Made by a program: the position numbers and the translations under genes
The notes under the pieces: generated by a model
Told to the model about the DNA's origin: nothing
The model's database searches: none
The model's input: the letters and a program-made list of their open reading frames with translations, nothing else
From: Phaeobacter cretensis
Lineage (GTDB): Bacteria; Pseudomonadota; Alphaproteobacteria; Rhodobacterales; Rhodobacteraceae
Direction: 5' to 3'
DNA length: 64,000 nucleotides
Assembly (NCBI RefSeq): GCF_047372505.1
Contig: NZ_JBKBEU010000001.1
Location: 1-64,000 of the forward strand
Part shown: in pieces, positions 1 to 7,641 of the stretch
Layout of the letters: each line of letters begins with the position of its first letter
How positions within the stretch are numbered: position 1 is the first letter of the stretch

Positions 1-4
1 TGAT

Positions 5-118
5 GTCTTTTCGCAAAACCTTGAGCTGCCAGCGCAATAAATCCGCGCCGCGAGCTGCCAAATTGAGTGCACAGACAGCGTGACACACACGCTCAACCTC
101 AAAAGGAGAAGACAAATG
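5..118 (+). repeat. Leader repeat, copy 1
   Basis: This leader matches positions 682-795 at a constant offset of 677 bases with about eight mismatches in 114. It includes a run of about 45 identical bases ending in the ribosome-binding site. A small hairpin (AGCGTG, loop ACACA, CACGCT at 77-93) sits about 10 bases ahead of the AAAAGGAG site. The upstream part is better conserved than the protein it precedes, which suggests a shared promoter or an RNA leader with a function. Confidence 0.8.
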
Positions 119-445
119 CAAAAGACAATGATTACAACTGCTACAGTGGCCGCACTTGTTTTGAGTACTGGAACCTCCATGGCCGGCCCGTTGGGGGGCA
201 ACGGCAACCGTGCGTTTACACAGGATGTTCGTTCATCTGTATCACAAACACTCAGCCAGTTTGATCAGAGTACCCTGGCCCATCAAACCACTACAGTGAC
301 TGGTTCGAACCCGAGCACGGAGTTGCCCAATGTTGTCTTTATCCCCGTTGACGGCGATGGCAAGCAATCTTGGGTTATTGGTAAGACGCCGAGTAATGTT
401 GATCCAATCTGGTTCTACGGTTGTCCGGTTCAAGCGTTCTGTTGA
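116..445 (+). CDS. Small secreted protein, tandem paralogue 1
   Basis: This 109-residue protein of unknown function starts at the ATG 116 behind AAAAGGAGAAG. Residues 1-24 form a Sec-type signal peptide (MQKTMITTATVAALVLSTG, then SMAG), so the product is probably exported. The mature part is polar and low in charge, with a short C-terminal stretch holding two Cys (GCPVQAFC) that could form a disulfide. It shares its signal peptide and the first ~35 mature residues, up to HQT, with the protein at 793-1056, then diverges completely. No domain was recognised. An in-frame GTG at 80 lies inside the leader hairpin and is not preferred as a start. Confidence 0.7.
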   Translation: MQKTMITTATVAALVLSTGTSMAGPLGGNGNRAFTQDVRSSVSQTLSQFDQSTLAHQTTTVTGSNPSTELPNVVFIPVDGDGKQSWVIGKTPSNVDPIWFYGCPVQAFC

Positions 446-572
446 TCCCGACACGTCTTCGATGAGACGGCGCGGAGCACTGCCATTCACCGCCGGGCCC
501 TGGCTGCAAATGCCGGGACCCGGCTTCTGAACGGAAACAGGTCAGCATATTTTCCCTACGGCCAGTGTACGC

Positions 573-680
573 CTAACCCCATGTTGCCCCAAGCCAGATG
601 ATCAGCGCGGTGGCCGCCAAGCCGATGTTGATCTGACAGAGACGGCCCCACCGCAAATACGCTTGAGCCCGTTCAATTGA
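573..680 (-). pseudogene. Possible 3' remnant of a membrane-protein gene
   Basis: Read on the minus strand, this stretch encodes a basic, amphipathic segment followed by a hydrophobic helix (INIGLAATALIIWLGATWG) and a TAG stop. That pattern is typical of the last transmembrane segment of an integral membrane protein. The frame continues upstream only into the duplicated leader at 682, where it has no start of its own. The simplest reading is a gene whose 5' part was lost when the leader and small-protein unit was duplicated. The family was not identified. Confidence 0.3.
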
Positions 681-681
681 A

Positions 682-795
682 GTTTTTTCGCAAAACCCTG
701 AGCCGCCAGCACAATAAATCCGCGCCGTAAGCTGCCAAATTGAGTGCACAGACAGCGTGACACACACGCTCAACCTCAAAAGGATAAGACAGATG
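682..795 (+). repeat. Leader repeat, copy 2
   Basis: This is the second copy of the leader at 5-118, carrying the same 6-bp hairpin at 754-770 and the ribosome-binding site AAAAGGATAAG. The left edge of the repeat is sharp, at about 681/682, and abuts a possible truncated membrane-protein gene. That points to a segmental duplication. Confidence 0.8.
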
Positions 796-1056
796 CAAAA
801 GACAATGATTACAGCCGCCACAGTATTCGCACTGGTCATGAGCGCCGGAGCGTCCATGGCCGGACCTTTGAATGGCCACAGCTTCGGCGGGAAAGCACAT
901 GATGTGCGCGCCGCCGCATCGCAAGCGCTCAACAACGCGGACCGTGGGGCCCATACCCACCAAACCGACCCTGGCTTCAATCAGGATCAAGAAGACTCGT
1001 CCTCAACCCCGCTCCAGGGTTCTGAAGAAAACAAAGTTATTCCTGTGGATTACTAG
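793..1056 (+). CDS. Small secreted protein, tandem paralogue 2
   Basis: This 87-residue protein is a paralogue of the one at 116-445. It starts at ATG 793, at the same place relative to the duplicated leader. The signal peptide (MQKTMITAATVFALVMSAG, SMAG) is nearly the same. The mature part is short, His- and Asp-rich in the middle (GAHTHQT) and acidic near the end, and it lacks the Cys pair of the other copy. Identity is strong up to residue ~25, weak to HQT and absent after, so the export signal and leader are kept while the cargo has changed. No family was recognised. Confidence 0.68.
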   Translation: MQKTMITAATVFALVMSAGASMAGPLNGHSFGGKAHDVRAAASQALNNADRGAHTHQTDPGFNQDQEDSSSTPLQGSEENKVIPVDY

Positions 1057-1075
1057 ACCCTAAAATGATCATCCT

Positions 1076-1936
1076 GTGCTATCTCGCGAACCTTGGTTGA
1101 CCCGCTACTTGCATGGTGTTGAGCCAGACAAGACGGCGCTGAGAAATCGCGAAGTACCACCACCTGTTGCCGGCCCCCGGATACCAACTCCGGGGGCCGG
1201 CAGCATCCTGTTCGACATTGATAAAGAAGCCGCCGTCGACATGTTGGACGATATCCATGGACTGGATCCGGCTCTATTGCGCCAACGGCCAGACAGCCCA
1301 AATGTGCAATCCGCACCTGAGATTATGATAAAGGAGACGCTAGGCGGTGACCTCAAAGCTGAACTAAACGAGGCCACCCTGCCCCGTGTCCCGACAGACA
1401 ATGTGCTGTTTTCCAAAACAATGGCGACCGAAACTGACCGACTTTCGCACGCCTATTATCTGGATTACCATCGAAGTGCGACCAATATGGTTCGCGCGAT
1501 GCAAAAGCGGGCGAACACTCTTCTGGCGACCGGTAGCTCAATCGCAAAGCAGCAGGAAAAGTACATTCAAACCGGCCGTGATCGCGACCATCAACCACCT
1601 ACAATCGAACAGCTTGCCAGCCATATCGGTGTGAACAAGAGCACGATAACCCGCACGTTCAAATCATGCAGCATCATGACAGATCGCGGAACGTTCCACG
1701 CACATGATTTTCTGGCACGCGCGCTCACCAAGGATGGTCAGCACAACAAAACACGTGACCAGGCACTTCGACGGCTTGCGTTGTTGATCGAAACAGAAGA
1801 TCCCAAACGGCCCGGATCTGATGAGCAACTGGCTCAACAGCTTTATTAACTGAATTTCACAGTATCTCGCAGAACTGTCGCCAAGTATCGAAACATACTG
1901 CGCATACCTGGCGGCCACCACAGACGGAAACCCTGA
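1076..1936 (+). pseudogene. Decayed RNA polymerase sigma-54 (RpoN) paralogue
   Basis: The frame from 1076 reads like the core-binding and DNA-binding part of RpoN. It has MLDDIHGLDP, then LNEATLPRVPTDN, then QKRANTLLATGSSIAKQQEKY, then a helix-turn-helix region (IEQLASHIGVNKSTITRTFK) and EDPKRPGSDEQLAQQLY. A TAA stop at 1847-1849 interrupts it. The same frame resumes directly with VSRRTVAKYRNILRIP, the RpoN box, and ends at TGA 1934-1936. The glutamine-rich activator-contact region I and most of the N-terminal half are missing. It is therefore truncated at the front and broken near the end, and could not act as a normal sigma-54. Family assignment rests on motif order and the RpoN box. A functional rpoN should exist elsewhere. 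Confidence 0.8.
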
Positions 1937-2074
1937 TCAGTTCAGATCAAGCGTCCTATGTTCGTCTGCCCTTGGCCATCGCGGATCCCGGTGACAACGT
2001 AGGTCTGCCCATAAACAAAAACAGAGTATGCTGTGGCAGATAGAAACCTCGGTCTTGATGATCAGCTGCGAGTA

Positions 2075-2731
2075 TCAAGCCAACAAGGACTTAATGTCTA
2101 CAGCGAGGTTTTCGCTTTCTACAATTGAGCCGTGACAGGGCAATATGGTGTTGGGCGGCTTGGTCGCTAGCATCCCTTCAACCCAGATCGAATAGGTATC
2201 CTTGTCTTTGATCCCAAAGGTCGGGAACGCTTTCAATAATTCAATCCGCCTTGCAACGTCATCCGCCTTATTCGAAGATCCCTTGAATGCATCGCAGACG
2301 ATCCAGCCACATGCTGTGGACGTCTGGTAAGTGAGCCAGACTTCACCGGTCTTTAACCCCTCTGGTTCAACGATCTGGTAGACGTCGGGCAGCAATTTTG
2401 CCAAACGCGTCAGATTCCCAAACGAGAGGCCGGTCTGCTTTTCAAGCCGCGGGCGCGCATAATTAGAGCAAATCAGTTCAGCATCAGGGAAGGCCGTAGC
2501 GTATTGGGCCAGACCCTTATGGTGGTAATGGTTCGGCGCAAGAAGGACGGACACATCACCAAGAGATGCCAGGCTTTCGCGTGCCAGATCACCTAATCCA
2601 AGAACCGGACTATAAAGACAAAGTGACCCATCGCGAAGTCTAAGTGCGGTGCATCGCAAGTCGCGTTTTCGCGCCGACCAAAGGTTCGATCGATCTGGGG
2701 CTAGCATGAACTCTGATAGGGTTTTGCTCAT
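2075..2731 (-). CDS. Metallo-beta-lactamase-fold-like protein (DUF4336-like)
   Basis: This 218-residue protein starts at ATG 2731, right behind GGAGGAAAT, and its start overlaps the stop of the upstream membrane-protein gene as ATGA. The sequence shows a degenerate hydrolase-like motif (LLAPNHYHHKGL) in the first half and PCHGSIVES near the end. The arrangement recalls DUF4336 and other members of the metallo-beta-lactamase superfamily. The full HxHxDH metal site is not present, so catalytic activity is uncertain. It is the last gene of a three-gene, translationally coupled unit headed by a TetR regulator. The substrate is unknown. Confidence 0.55.
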   Translation of the reverse strand: MSKTLSEFMLAPDRSNLWSARKRDLRCTALRLRDGSLCLYSPVLGLGDLARESLASLGDVSVLLAPNHYHHKGLAQYATAFPDAELICSNYARPRLEKQTGLSFGNLTRLAKLLPDVYQIVEPEGLKTGEVWLTYQTSTACGWIVCDAFKGSSNKADDVARRIELLKAFPTFGIKDKDTYSIWVEGMLATKPPNTILPCHGSIVESENLAVDIKSLLA

Positions 2732-3192
2732 ATTTCCTCCACCGCATTTCTGGAGGCGAACCACCAGACAATCACAGACGCGACGATCAGTTCTAGCCAT
2801 GCCAACGGCAGTGCCACCATTAGCATTTGTGGAGTGGCAAGGTTCATATTGTAGAGCCCTAGCCACAGTATGACGAAAACCGCCAGCCATACCGCGCTTC
2901 CATAAACAACGGCATGCAACAGTGAAGACCCGTAGACCTTCATGGCTGTCCACGGCAACAACGTAGCCGTGACAACGATGATCGTATCCCAAACGCCCCA
3001 GATCAGAAATATAGACACATTCATCGGGGCAACGTCAGGCAGGGCTGGAAAGGCCTCGCGCATCATTGGCATCACGAAGGTGAAATAGCGAAAAACCTCA
3101 GATGCGTTGATCCAAAGACAGTTGACGAGGAATGCCATGGCCAGAGGCGACATACGACGCTTGGCTTTTGGAACCTGAGTTATCGTGCTCAT
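2728..3192 (-). CDS. Four-helix membrane protein of unknown function
   Basis: The protein has 154 residues and four predicted hydrophobic segments (around residues 17-40, 58-80, 88-112 and 122-145). The charged ends are short. No catalytic or transport motif was recognised. It overlaps the TetR gene upstream and the hydrolase-like gene downstream by ATGA at both ends, so the three should be made together. The co-directional regulator suggests that this membrane protein is the regulated output, perhaps in detoxification or efflux, but that is inference only. Confidence 0.6.
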   Translation of the reverse strand: MSTITQVPKAKRRMSPLAMAFLVNCLWINASEVFRYFTFVMPMMREAFPALPDVAPMNVSIFLIWGVWDTIIVVTATLLPWTAMKVYGSSLLHAVVYGSAVWLAVFVILWLGLYNMNLATPQMLMVALPLAWLELIVASVIVWWFASRNAVEEI

Positions 3193-3776
3193 ATTTTGTC
3201 TTCCGATAAAAGGCTTATAAAATTTCGAACCGTCCGACGTAACGCGTCGGCGTCGGTCGTATTACGCGACATGGTCCATAGACCATTGGTGAAAATCACC
3301 ATCACATCGGCCAGATCACTGGCCTTTCTCTCGCTGATGTCTGGTATGCTTGTCTCCAACGCAGCGGCAAACCCGATCTTCAAACGATCATTGTGTCGTT
3401 GAACCTCTGTCATCACAGCAGGATCGTCCGGTGCCACTTCGGTTGCGGAGTTCGCAACAAAACAACCTGGCCCGGGCAGGCCTGCCGCCTCGCCACTGGT
3501 GATTTGTTTTTCAAAATACGCCGCAACGCTGTCCAGACCTGCACCAGGTGTTTCGACAACGGCAAACGCTGGCGTAACAACAATCTGCTGGTAGCGTTCA
3601 AAACAGGCCAGAAAGAGCGCTTTCTTACCCCCAAACGTTGTGTAGATTCCGTGACGACTGACACCGGTCGCTTTAACAAGTTCATCCATGGATGACGCAT
3701 GAAATCCATGCACCCAGAACCTGTGCAATGCCCGGTCGGCTAACTGTTCTGTCGTAAAGGATGTCTGGCGTGGCAT
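3189..3776 (-). CDS. TetR-family transcriptional regulator
   Basis: This 195-residue repressor-type protein has the N-terminal TetR helix-turn-helix (ALHRFWVHGFHASSMDELVK, ATGVSRHGIYTTFGGKKALF) at residues ~15-60. The C-terminal ligand domain includes GPGCFVANSATEVAP, as seen in TetR members related to YcdC/AcrR types. The start is ATG 3776. A perfect 16-bp palindrome lies 14 bases upstream of the start codon, so it very likely represses its own operon with the membrane and hydrolase-like proteins. The inducer is unknown. Confidence 0.85.
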   Translation of the reverse strand: MPRQTSFTTEQLADRALHRFWVHGFHASSMDELVKATGVSRHGIYTTFGGKKALFLACFERYQQIVVTPAFAVVETPGAGLDSVAAYFEKQITSGEAAGLPGPGCFVANSATEVAPDDPAVMTEVQRHNDRLKIGFAAALETSIPDISERKASDLADVMVIFTNGLWTMSRNTTDADALRRTVRNFISLLSEDKI

Positions 3777-3789
3777 CTCTTTAATTTAA

Positions 3790-3805
3790 CAGAATGATCA
3801 TTCTG
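3790..3805. promoter_or_regulatory. Perfect 16-bp palindrome, probable TetR operator
   Basis: CAGAATGATCATTCTG is a perfect palindrome located just upstream of the TetR start codon. This is the usual position and size of a TetR-family autoregulatory operator. No second copy was seen nearby. Confidence 0.65.
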
Positions 3806-3996
3806 ATACAAGAGAGCCTTTGTACAATCACACTCACGGCAGACTTACCAGAATGCAGCACAGTGAGGACAACAGGCTTGATCCCGTTCAACAATCATCG
3901 ATGAAAACAACTGCGTCAAAGTGACCAACTGAATTTGTCGAATAAAGGTTACCCCTGCTGTGTTTCCTTTGTGTACCAACATCGACAAAGGAAAAA

Positions 3997-4542
3997 ATGA
4001 TGAAATCTACACCTACTCTGCTGAGTGCATTTGGCTTTTTGGGCGTCATTGGATTGAGCTCTCAGGTGGCACTTGCTGGCGGGCATGCAGCGGCTGCAAC
4101 AGCTGAGTTGAAAAATATCGAGGGCGCAATCATCGGTGCCGCCGACCTCACTCAAAGCCCGCATGGCCTGCTCGTTCACATCAAAGTAAATGACCTGCCG
4201 CGGGGCCCCAAAGCGGTCCATTTTCACAGCAAAGCGCATTGCGCCGAACAAACGGGATTTAAATCCTCCCACGGCCACCACGGAGAAGGCAAAGGTGAAC
4301 ATGGTCTCCTGAATGCTGCAGGCCCAGGGATGGGTGATCTCGGGAACATTTATGTCGGTGAGAACGGCGTGGGTGAAATGCAGTTTTTCAAGACTGGCGT
4401 CTTCTTGGATAGTGGTGACTTGCCGCTAATGGATGAAGACGGAACGGCGATCGTAATCCACGCTGAAGCAGATGATCAGGTGACACAGCCGATCGGTGGC
4501 GCAGGCGCTCGCATCGTCTGTGGTTTGCTTCAGGCAAGCTAG
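3997..4542 (+). CDS. sodC: Periplasmic superoxide dismutase [Cu-Zn]
   Basis: The 181-residue precursor has a signal peptide ending near LSSQVALAGG. The Cu,Zn-SOD fold is clear: HFHSKAHC (His75, His77, Cys82) and the metal-loop His cluster SHGHHGEGKGEHGLLN. GDLGNIYVGENG, AIVIHAEADD (His155) and GGAGARIVCG (Cys175) follow. Cys82 and Cys175 are placed for the family disulfide. It converts superoxide to oxygen and peroxide in the periplasm. The start ATG 3997 follows AAAGGAAA; a second ATG follows at once. The loop is slightly unusual in its extra His and Gly residues (GHHGEGKGEH). It stands alone, next to the ECF sigma cluster. Confidence 0.92.
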   Translation: MMKSTPTLLSAFGFLGVIGLSSQVALAGGHAAAATAELKNIEGAIIGAADLTQSPHGLLVHIKVNDLPRGPKAVHFHSKAHCAEQTGFKSSHGHHGEGKGEHGLLNAAGPGMGDLGNIYVGENGVGEMQFFKTGVFLDSGDLPLMDEDGTAIVIHAEADDQVTQPIGGAGARIVCGLLQAS

Positions 4543-4608
4543 GCTTACGACCTGCGCGCGGCCGTTGTTTGGGGCGCGCGCGGAACAGGTCGCCCCATGA
4601 TCAGCAGG

Positions 4609-5334
4609 TCATATCTTTGTGTGCAGATCTGTTGCAATCTCTGATACGCGGGCTGCATCTGATCCGCCAATCAGCACATAACCAACCCCATTTTTGCTCC
4701 AGGTCGTCGCCGAGAGGTCATGTGACTGAATGTGTTCAGTGATCTGATCTGGACCGCCGATGCGCATAATGCACAGCGCGAATGGTGTTCCGTCGTCTGC
4801 CAGATAAGCAATTTGCGCCAGTGGGGCATCATCAATCGCGAGCATCTGAGCGCGTTTAAATGTCATCCCATCCAGCTCAGGAATCGCCTTTAAGTCGATC
4901 CCAATCTTCTGCTGCATTTGCCCAAGGACAGCCTGAGTAAGTGCTGGATCCTGCAGACCGCCCGCCAGCGTTTCTTTCACATATAGGGCTTGATAGGATG
5001 CAACCTGGTCAACCCAATTCGATTTGGGTTGCAGAATAGTCATCGCAACCATCCCCAGCGCAAATGACGCAGCAACAGCAAGCGGGACAGCATATCTTCT
5101 GGGCTTTGGCGCGGCCTCGAGTAGGTGTTCGGGCATTGGGGGAGCGCCAAGTAGATCTAAATCTAAGGCGCTTTGCACGTCAGCAACCTGCGTTTGAAGA
5201 GCACCCACCCGTCTCGCCAGTATTGCATCAGTTTGCATCGCTATCGTTAGCTTCTCAGCCAGCTCAGCACTGGCCTCACCGTCAGCAAACATCATCAGAT
5301 CGCCATCAGAAAACGAAGAGCTGGGCGTATTCAA
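4609..5334 (-). CDS. Membrane anti-sigma factor of the adjacent ECF sigma
   Basis: The protein has about 241 residues, with an acidic cytoplasmic N-terminal part (SDGDLMMFADGEASAELAEK) that resembles the anti-sigma helices which bind ECF sigma factors. One transmembrane helix (AVPLAVAASFALGMVAM, ~82-100) and a ~140-residue periplasmic domain follow. The reading frame opens with TTG at 5334 as TTGA overlapping the sigma stop; the first ATG is 13 codons later (5295). The overlap and order (sigma, then anti-sigma) support the assignment. The periplasmic part has no recognised sensor motif. Confidence 0.75.
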   Translation of the reverse strand: MNTPSSSFSDGDLMMFADGEASAELAEKLTIAMQTDAILARRVGALQTQVADVQSALDLDLLGAPPMPEHLLEAAPKPRRYAVPLAVAASFALGMVAMTILQPKSNWVDQVASYQALYVKETLAGGLQDPALTQAVLGQMQQKIGIDLKAIPELDGMTFKRAQMLAIDDAPLAQIAYLADDGTPFALCIMRIGGPDQITEHIQSHDLSATTWSKNGVGYVLIGGSDAARVSEIATDLHTKI

Positions 5335-5870
5335 TTCTCCATCCTCTCTTCTCCTACATGATCCGAAATCGCTCGGCGCGCTGTCGACAATCTACTCATC
5401 ACTGTTCCAATGGGAATACCCAGCATGTCCGCCGCTTCTCTATAAGAATAGCCTTCAACATAAACCAGAAGAACGCACAATCTCTGCCCTTCCGGAAGCG
5501 CCTGTATTCTCTCTAACACCTGATGCGCAAAAATATTCGTTTCAACAGGTGGCGAGTTATCCTCCAGATCGGTGTCTTCTACAGACACAAGCCCCCGACC
5601 AGAGCGCACCTTTGCGCTGCGTATGTCATTCAGCCATATACGTCGCGCGATTGTAAAAAGCCAACGATCCAGGTCTGTGCCTATTTCGAATTTATCCGCT
5701 TGCGAGATAGCACGTTCAGACGTTGCCTGTGCCAGGTCATCCGCTGCCGGTCGGCTTTTGGTCAGGACTAAACAAAACCGCCACAGACGTGGATAGATCG
5801 AGGTCAGGCCATCCGTCACAGCCTTTCTTCGGGTTTTGTTATTTAACCAACGAATAATTCCGCTCCCCAA
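5331..5870 (-). CDS. ECF RNA polymerase sigma factor
   Basis: About 179 residues carry region 2 (LWRFCLVLTKSRPAADDLAQ and DLDRWLFTIARRIWLNDIRS). Region 4 is also present (LPEGQRLCVLLVYVEGYSYR, EAADMLGIPIGTVMSRLSTA). This is the two-domain layout of extracytoplasmic-function sigma factors. The longest frame begins with TTG 5870 without a good ribosome site; an in-frame GTG at 5822 would still keep all of region 2, so the start is open. It is coupled to the membrane anti-sigma downstream and divergent from the YceI-like gene, which may be a target. Confidence 0.85.
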   Translation of the reverse strand: MGSGIIRWLNNKTRRKAVTDGLTSIYPRLWRFCLVLTKSRPAADDLAQATSERAISQADKFEIGTDLDRWLFTIARRIWLNDIRSAKVRSGRGLVSVEDTDLEDNSPPVETNIFAHQVLERIQALPEGQRLCVLLVYVEGYSYREAADMLGIPIGTVMSRLSTARRAISDHVGEERMEN

Positions 5871-5936
5871 GGTGTTTACTCAGTGGCCGCTACAAAAACA
5901 TGCGGCGGAAAGTAACTTTTAAGGCAGGGAAATCTG

Positions 5937-6533
5937 ATGCGCAAATTTAATATCTATGCCGCGGCGGTACTCGTTTCGATATGGGCTGGGGCAAGCTACG
6001 CTGGGGATAAGGCCGCGGTTTGGACGCTCGATCCATCACTCTCGAACATCTCATTTGGGTCTATCAAGAACGACTACACAGGGGAAAACCACACATTCAG
6101 TGACATGAGCGGATCCGTGGATGTGCACGGCAAAGTCTCAATCACAGTGGGTTTGGCATCGCTGGAAACCATGATCGATATCCGCAACGAACGTATGGCG
6201 GAGTTTGTATTCCAAAATGCACCCTCAGCGACAATTGCCGCTGAAGTGGACATGGCTGAACTTGGCAACCTTTCTGTGAACCAAGCTACCGTTATTGACA
6301 CCAGCGGCGCTCTCAGCCTGCTGGGCACGGACACCGAATTGGATGCGTCCATCTTTGTGATGCGTCTGAGCGAGGACAAAGTTCTAGTCACGACCAATGG
6401 TATGATCATGCTCAGCACGGAAGATACTGCGTTCAACGAAGGGATCGACAAACTGCAAGAACTGGCAAGTCTCGATTCCATCACGCGTGTTAGCCCGGTA
6501 ACTATGCGCTTGGTGTTTGACGCAAATAGCTAG
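5937..6533 (+). CDS. YceI-like periplasmic protein
   Basis: The 198-residue precursor has a signal peptide (MRKFNIYAAAVLVSIWAGAS, YA/GD). The body matches the pattern of YceI proteins, which form an extended lipocalin-like barrel that binds isoprenoid-type lipids: AVWTLDPSLSNISFGSIKN near the N-terminus, GLASLETMIDIRNERMAEFV in the middle, and a C-terminal beta-rich domain. The gene is divergent from the ECF sigma operon, with 66 bases between the starts, which suggests stress control by that sigma. A strong hairpin follows at 6557. Confidence 0.75.
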   Translation: MRKFNIYAAAVLVSIWAGASYAGDKAAVWTLDPSLSNISFGSIKNDYTGENHTFSDMSGSVDVHGKVSITVGLASLETMIDIRNERMAEFVFQNAPSATIAAEVDMAELGNLSVNQATVIDTSGALSLLGTDTELDASIFVMRLSEDKVLVTTNGMIMLSTEDTAFNEGIDKLQELASLDSITRVSPVTMRLVFDANS

Positions 6534-6556
6534 TCCTTCGCTATAAAATTGTACAG

Positions 6557-6586
6557 GTGGCGGAGATGGGCTCAAATCTCTGCCAC
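6557..6586 (+). terminator. Hairpin after the YceI-like gene
   Basis: An 11-bp stem (GTGGCGGAGAT with ATCTCTGCCAC, one G-T pair) closes an 8-base loop 23 bases after the stop codon. There is no clear T-run, so it may be a rho-assisted terminator or an RNA stabiliser. Confidence 0.5.
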
Positions 6587-6806
6587 TTGAACCGATCCCA
6601 AGCCGCCGTTTGGGAGAACATCAAGAACAGCGGAATTATCCGCGATCCAGACTTCGAACACCAAGAAACCGTCGCGACATCACCGCAAGGCAGCTTCGTG
6701 CCCAAGGTGCCTAATGCTGCATTTTTCTCGAATGCACTATATCAATACTATGCCAAGGGAATGAGCCGCGCCCCGGCTTATGCCAAGACGCGACAGTAGA
6801 CTTCAA

Positions 6807-7550
6807 TCAGCGATAAAATGGCGATTGCATCTGACGGCTTGCTTCTGCCGTGGTCGTCGCGTCAAAAACCCTTGTATAGAAGGCAGCCCCCAAGCTTTCG
6901 GCAACTTCAGGGAATTGGTGAATCGCATAGTCGAGCGCCAGATCCAAAGTGTCGAAAGCATCAAAGCCACCGAGCGTATTGGTCGAAACACCGCTGAGCC
7001 AAATTTTACTTTGAAGGCCAGGCACCTGTTTGAGTTTCCTGTTGCGAGCGTGCCAATCAAAGGTTTCGAAGGGCTGCGAAAGCTGCAATTCGGTGTAAAC
7101 AAAGGCCCCGGGTGCCTTTGCAGGCGACGCCCCGTAGTGCACCGCGCCAAGATCCTCGCTTGCCTCTTTAACAATCTCGGCATCAAACACCCGCGTATTA
7201 TGCGCAACGCCAAAAGCGCGGGGCTCTGTCGGGAAATATCCCGTTACGAAATCGCGAGCGTTCTCACGACTGTCGAACGCATAAAAGCCCCCAACCGAGC
7301 TTGTTCCATGGCCGTGCAGCCACGTCTTGTTTAGAAATCCCGGTTGTTTTTTGATTTCTTCGTTGATGGTTGGCCATGGCGCCTGGTCAAATGGAATCGA
7401 AATTGCGACTTCAGTGTAAACGAAGGCTTTTGTTGTCATAGGGTATTCCTTTGCTTGAATGATCGAAGGGACCAAGGCGGCTCCGGCCGTTGCCATAAGC
7501 AACTCGCGACGGGAGAGCCTGGAATCCAGATTGGATTTTGGCGGGTTCAT
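6807..7550 (-). CDS. Tat-exported protein with two YdhR-like domains
   Basis: About 247 residues starting at ATG 7550 behind TTAGGAG. A twin-arginine signal (LSRRELLMATAGAALVPS) is followed by two homologous ~95-residue domains (AFVYTEVAISIPFDQAPWPT and AFVYTELQLSQPFETFDWHA), each ending in TRVFDA. Each repeat resembles YdhR, a small dimeric ferredoxin-like alpha/beta-barrel related to monooxygenases such as ActVA-Orf6. Here two units fused in one chain would mimic the dimer. Export by Tat implies folding or cofactor binding before transport. It is divergent from a HxlR regulator with shared operators. The reaction is unknown. Confidence 0.65.
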   Translation of the reverse strand: MNPPKSNLDSRLSRRELLMATAGAALVPSIIQAKEYPMTTKAFVYTEVAISIPFDQAPWPTINEEIKKQPGFLNKTWLHGHGTSSVGGFYAFDSRENARDFVTGYFPTEPRAFGVAHNTRVFDAEIVKEASEDLGAVHYGASPAKAPGAFVYTELQLSQPFETFDWHARNRKLKQVPGLQSKIWLSGVSTNTLGGFDAFDTLDLALDYAIHQFPEVAESLGAAFYTRVFDATTTAEASRQMQSPFYR

Positions 7551-7566
7551 CGTAACGCTCCTAACA

Positions 7567-7583
7567 ACTTGCATTATGCAAGT
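7567..7583. promoter_or_regulatory. HxlR-type operator, site 1
   Basis: ACTTGCATTATGCAAGT is a perfect inverted repeat (8-base arms around one T), placed 16 bases upstream of the Tat-protein start and facing the HxlR gene. A matching site lies 38 bases away. Confidence 0.65.
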
Positions 7584-7604
7584 AGACACATCTTTGATCT
7601 GTGT

Positions 7605-7621
7605 GGTTGCAAATTGCAAGT
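7605..7621. promoter_or_regulatory. HxlR-type operator, site 2
   Basis: Read on the minus strand this is ACTTGCAATTTGCAACC, the same ACTTGCA-N3-TGCAA pattern as site 1, with the last two bases changed. It lies 20 bases ahead of the HxlR start. Two similar sites in one divergent promoter suggest control of both genes. Confidence 0.6.
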
Positions 7622-7641
7622 TGATATTTTAGGATTACAAA

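Noticed and set aside
1843..1866. Frameshift in the RpoN-like fragment
   Set aside because: The RpoN box is in the same frame; the defect is a TAA stop, not a shift.
4543..4608. Terminator after sodC
   Set aside because: GC-rich self-complementary bases (GCGCGCG) occur, but no convincing stem with T-run.
6588..6806. A frame of 80 codons (6557-6799, plus strand)
   Set aside because: Starts inside a terminator-like hairpin, has no ribosome site and no recognised motif.
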